DNA from: Halopolyspora algeriensis
GTDB taxonomy: Bacteria > Actinomycetota > Actinomycetes > Mycobacteriales > Pseudonocardiaceae
DNA length: 64,000 nt
Reading direction: 5' to 3'
Assembly: GCF_003337235.1 (NCBI RefSeq)
Contig: NZ_QPJC01000008.1
Location: forward strand, 62,001 to 126,000
The notes under the pieces are model-generated. The model did not search any database. It had not been told where the DNA came from and saw only the letters and a program-made list of their open reading frames with translations. This document shows, one piece after another, positions 61,221 through 64,000 of the stretch. The translations under genes were made by a program, and so were the position numbers. The first letter of the stretch is position 1; every line of letters starts with the position of its first letter.

Positions 61221-62213
61221 TCACACGTTGACGGTCTGCATCCCGCGCTCGTCGTAGCGCTGCCCGGAGGCGACCCCGCGGGGTGCGACCTCCTCGATCG
61301 CATCGAGGTCGGAACGGGTGAGGCCGACGTCCATGGCACCGATGTTCTCGTCGAGATAGGTACGCCGCTTGGTGCCGGGGATGGTCACGATGTCCTCGCC
61401 TTGGGCGAGCACCCAGGCGAGGGCGAGCTGCGAGGCCGTCACGCCCTTGTCCTCGGCGAGCTCGTGAACCCGGTCGACCACGGCCAGATTGCGGTCGAAG
61501 TTCTCGCCCTGGAACCTCGGCGCGTTGCGGCGCCAGTCGTCGGCCGGGAGGTCGTCGATGCTGCGGATCCTGCCGGACAAAAAGCCGCGCCCCAGCGGGG
61601 AGTAGGCGACGAATCCGATGCCCAGCTCGCGGCAGGTCGTCAGCACGCCGTTGTCCTCGGGGTCGCGGCTGAACAGGGAGTATTCCGTCTGCACCGCCGT
61701 GACCGGGTGAGTGGCGTGAGCCGCGCGGATCGTGTCCGGCGAAGCCTCGGAAATCCCGAGGTAGCGCACTTTGCCCGCCTGAACCAGCTCGGACATCGCA
61801 CCCCAGGTCTCGGCCACGGGAACGTCCGGATCGACGCGGTGCTGGTAGTAGAGGTCGACGTGGTCGGTGCCCAGGCGCTGCAGGGAGCCGTCGACGGCCC
61901 GGCGGACGTACTCGGGACGCCCGTTGATCCGGCCGGCGAGGTTGCCGTCCTCGTCGACCTCGTTGCCGAACTTCGTCGCCAGGGTCACCTCGTCCCGGCG
62001 CCCGGCCAGCGCCCGCCCCACGAGACGCTCGTTGGTCCACGGCCCGTACATGTCGGCCGTGTCCAGGAATGTCGCCCCGTGGTCCAGTGCACGCAGGATC
62101 GTGGCTTTCGACTCCTGGTCGTCCTGGCCGGAGTAGGCGAAACTCATGCCCATGCAGCCGAGGCCCTGCGCGGGAACGGTCAGGCCCTGGCTGCCCAGAC
62201 TGCGATGCTGCAT
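61221..62213 (-). CDS. Aldo/keto reductase
   Basis: A 330-residue NADPH-dependent oxidoreductase of the AKR13-like group. The tetrad is visible: Asp and Tyr in FLDTADMYG, Lys in LATKFG and His in [19 protein letters not shown] and [16 protein letters not shown] are family blocks, the latter binding NADPH. The start is ATG 62213. The physiological carbonyl substrate is unknown. Confidence 0.93.
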   Translation of the reverse strand: MQHRSLGSQGLTVPAQGLGCMGMSFAYSGQDDQESKATILRALDHGATFLDTADMYGPWTNERLVGRALAGRRDEVTLATKFGNEVDEDGNLAGRINGRPEYVRRAVDGSLQRLGTDHVDLYYQHRVDPDVPVAETWGAMSELVQAGKVRYLGISEASPDTIRAAHATHPVTAVQTEYSLFSRDPEDNGVLTTCRELGIGFVAYSPLGRGFLSGRIRSIDDLPADDWRRNAPRFQGENFDRNLAVVDRVHELAEDKGVTASQLALAWVLAQGEDIVTIPGTKRRTYLDENIGAMDVGLTRSDLDAIEEVAPRGVASGQRYDERGMQTVNV

Positions 62214-62595
62214 CTGCCGGTTCTCCGTCTCCGTGAGAGATGATGCGACGTGGTCTCTTCACCTTGGTGATGTGCCCATGGTCGCCGCTTCGCCACCCGG
62301 CCGCATCACGTGGTCGGTCGGGGTGGCCTCGATGGAGCTTCCCGGCGCTGAATCACACGATCTTCGACATGCCGGACGGCTGGGCTTCGTTGCTTCCCAC
62401 GAAGGGTTGAAGTTGCCCCTGTGACCGTATCCTCCGTGACCGTGTCGCCGACCGGGTTGCGCGCGCCGCGAGCAGACCGGTACCGGTGAGCCGGGCGATC
62501 CATCGAACGGCGCGCTCGGCGCTGCTTTTCGGGTCCGGGGTGCGACACGTGAGATGCTGAGCGCCTTCGCTTTCGGTCGATGGAGGAGGACGAGC
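62214..62595. other. Divergent spacer, no gene recognised
   Basis: About 380 bases between the aldo/keto reductase (minus) and the small membrane protein (plus). Overlapping frames on the minus strand are Arg/Pro-rich and have no domain. Confidence 0.35.
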
Positions 62596-62781
62596 ATGGA
62601 TCGCAAGGGTGTGCTCGTGGTGGTGTCTCTTGCCGTGATCGCGGCAGGCTTCCTGGTGACCCGTGACCCGGTGGGGGCCGCGGAGACCGTGCGCCGGGGA
62701 TGGGACCTGGCCGTGAGTGCGCTGGCCATGGTGGCGGATTCCCTCGTGACGTTCCTCCGGCATCTCTTCGAGGGGCAGTGA
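62596..62781 (+). CDS. Small membrane protein, 61 aa
   Basis: ATG 62596 is preceded by GGAGGA at good spacing. The product has one clear transmembrane helix (GVLVVVSLAVIAAGFLV) and a second amphipathic or hydrophobic segment (LAVSALAMVADSLVTFLRHL). No family is recognised. Confidence 0.65.
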   Translation: MDRKGVLVVVSLAVIAAGFLVTRDPVGAAETVRRGWDLAVSALAMVADSLVTFLRHLFEGQ

Positions 62782-62920
62782 TCACTTTCGGCGGTGATCA
62801 CTCCTTCGGGATTTTCGTCAAGAAATTCGGGCGTTCGTCACGTGTGTCGCTTGTCACCGACGAGTATTGGGGGCAGAGTCGGGGGAACAGCACGATCAAG
62901 GCACACGAGAGGTGTTGGGC

Positions 62921-63241
62921 ATGTCCTCGACGGCTGAGATGGGGGACGTGCTGCGTGCGCTCGCGCAGCTGCGAACCGGGGTCGATGGCCTGCACGCGCG
63001 GTACGGCGACATTCCCACGGTGCGCCGTATCGACAACGATCTGGAGCGTCTGGAGATCGACGTCTCCGAACTGTCCACCGTTGCGCCGACACCACCGACC
63101 CAGCGGAGCACGCGGCGTTCCGCCCGGGCGAGCACGGAGCAAGGGGAAGTGGTCGAGGTGCCGGACACGCCGTACGACCCGTCCTTGTGGCGCGACGTCG
63201 ACGACGAGGGAGTGGGCGGCAGGCAACCACACGATCGCTGA
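62921..63241 (+). CDS. Hypothetical protein upstream of sdh locus, 106 aa
   Basis: ATG 62921 has GAGAGG upstream. The N-terminal half is helical (DVLRALAQLRTGVDGL, RRIDNDLERLEIDVSEL) and the C-terminal half is a charged linker (DTPYDPSLWRDVDDEG). It precedes the succinate dehydrogenase anchor gene by 27 bases and is probably in the same operon. The function is unknown. Confidence 0.65.
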   Translation: MSSTAEMGDVLRALAQLRTGVDGLHARYGDIPTVRRIDNDLERLEIDVSELSTVAPTPPTQRSTRRSARASTEQGEVVEVPDTPYDPSLWRDVDDEGVGGRQPHDR

Positions 63242-63268
63242 TACGCCCGAACGACAACGAGGTCCGCG

Positions 63269-64000
63269 ATGTCCGCTCCCCCCACCACCGCCACCGGCCG
63301 TGCACGGTTGTCCGCGCGCACTCTGCGAACCGACCGGTGGTGGCTGCCACCGCTGGCCACCTTCCTCGGCCTGTCGGCGTTCGTGATCTACGGCCTGATC
63401 CGCACCTTCATGAACCAGTGGTACTGGGTACCGGAGTACCACTACCTGGCACCGTTCTTCTCGCCCTGCTTGAGTGACACCTGCATACCGGGAGCGAGCC
63501 ACTTCCTCGGTACGCCGTTCCCCCTGCCGTCGTGGATCCCGCCGCCGGTCATCGTGCTGCCGTTCGTGCTCGGCTTCCGCCTGACCTGCTACTACTACCG
63601 CAAGGCCTACTACCGCTCGTTCTGGGTGTCCCCGCCCGCCTGTGCTGTCTCGGAACCGCACAGCCGCTACACCGGCGAAACCCGGTTCCCGCTGATCATG
63701 CAGAACGTGCACCGTTACTTCTTCTACGCGGCTCTCCTGGTCGCCCTGGTGCTCACCTACGACACGGTGATCGCTTTTCAGGGCCGCGACGGAGGCTTCG
63801 GGATCGGGCTCGGCACCATCCTGATGGTGATCAACGTCGTGCTGCTGTGGGCCTACACCCTGGGCTGTCATTCCTGCCGCCACCTGGTCGGCGGCCGGAT
63901 CAACCACTTCTCGAAGCACCCGGTGCGCTACTGGATGTGGACCCAGGTGACCAAGCTCAACAGCAGACACATGCTGCTGGCGTGGGCCTCGCTGATCTCG
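63269..64000 (+). CDS. Succinate dehydrogenase (Sdh1-type) membrane anchor, 3' end outside window
   Basis: The frame is open from ATG 63269 to the window edge (244 codons seen). It has several hydrophobic helices (FLGLSAFVIYGLIRTFM, PPVIVLPFVLGFRL, YFFYAALLVALVLTY, ILMVINVVLLWAYTLG). The blocks CYYYRKAYYRSFWVSPPACAV, ETRFPLIMQNVHRYFF and GCHSCRHLVGG are those of actinobacterial Sdh1 anchor subunits (Rv0249c-like). It should donate electrons from succinate to menaquinone together with flavoprotein and Fe-S subunits encoded beyond the window. Confidence 0.88.
   Translation, partial: MSAPPTTATGRARLSARTLRTDRWWLPPLATFLGLSAFVIYGLIRTFMNQWYWVPEYHYLAPFFSPCLSDTCIPGASHFLGTPFPLPSWIPPPVIVLPFVLGFRLTCYYYRKAYYRSFWVSPPACAVSEPHSRYTGETRFPLIMQNVHRYFFYAALLVALVLTYDTVIAFQGRDGGFGIGLGTILMVINVVLLWAYTLGCHSCRHLVGGRINHFSKHPVRYWMWTQVTKLNSRHMLLAWASLIS

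Noticed and set aside
60872-61339. N-terminal extension of the STAS protein
   Set aside because: The frame stays open, but the extra sequence is Arg/Cys-rich, contains promoter-like AT-rich DNA and lacks a ribosome binding site.

Overview
This is a very G+C-rich actinobacterial chromosome segment with frequent GTG starts. Gene content and order match the Mycobacterium tuberculosis Rv3212-Rv3193c block (PQQ-like propeller, rhlE, ferritin-like protein, DUF3107, TetR, DUF3152, moeZ, TIGR02569 kinase-like, ATL, adnA/adnB, RCK channel, nudC, uvrD2, whiB7, ABC1 kinase, DUF5679, DUF45, DUF2342, PDZ-Lon, UPF0182). The prfB-ftsE-ftsX-smpB-ssrA block follows directly. I infer a member of Pseudonocardiales (Saccharopolyspora/Actinopolyspora-like). 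No plasmid, phage or intact IS signature is visible.

Layout. 1-4.3 kb: propeller protein, DEAD-box helicase, ferritin-like protein, DUF3107. 4.5-7.6 kb: a module inserted relative to the mycobacterial order (DUF4873 and TetR on the minus strand; AurF-like diiron oxygenase and alpha/beta hydrolase on the plus strand) around a perfect TetR-type palindrome. 7.7-13.7 kb: small conserved genes, second TetR, DUF3152 metalloprotease-like protein, MoeZ, kinase-like protein, HemD-like protein, alkyltransferase-like protein. 13.9-20.4 kb: the AdnA-AdnB helicase-nuclease for double-strand break resection. 20.5-28.2 kb: hypotheticals, RCK ion channel, a split M16 peptidase pair, NudC, alpha/beta hydrolase. 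28.4-31.5 kb: UvrD2 and whiB7 with a 380-nt leader (AT-rich WhiB7-type promoter, uORF, attenuator). 31.6-40.4 kb: ABC1 kinase, zinc ribbon, two metalloproteases, PDZ-Lon protease, PPA1309 protein, UPF0182 membrane protein. 40.5-47.3 kb: two identical initiator tRNA genes, PadR regulator, prfB, ftsEX, smpB, amidohydrolase, tmRNA. 47.3-50.3 kb: a remnant-rich stretch (truncated Phd/YefM antitoxin, triplicated 15-mer, argS, duplicated 3' fragment of cbiO). 50.3-53 kb: CbiMNQO cobalt/nickel ECF transporter. 53-64 kb: HIT protein, MFS transporter, DUF6158 protein with NDH-2, tRNA-Ala, PAS-GGDEF-EAL protein, stress-type membrane protein, orphan LuxR HTH, STAS protein, aldo/keto reductase, small membrane protein, and the start of a succinate dehydrogenase (Sdh1-type) locus running off the window.

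The most interesting elements are regulatory. The whiB7 leader has a uORF whose 3' end can pair with the left arm of the terminator, giving a readable antitermination switch. The TetR palindrome sits between two divergent units of the oxygenase module. A TANNNT box lies 6-8 nt before many start codons, suggesting many leaderless mRNAs, including a 15-codon leaderless uORF coupled to the ion channel gene. The interval between ssrA and cbiO looks acquired or rearranged.
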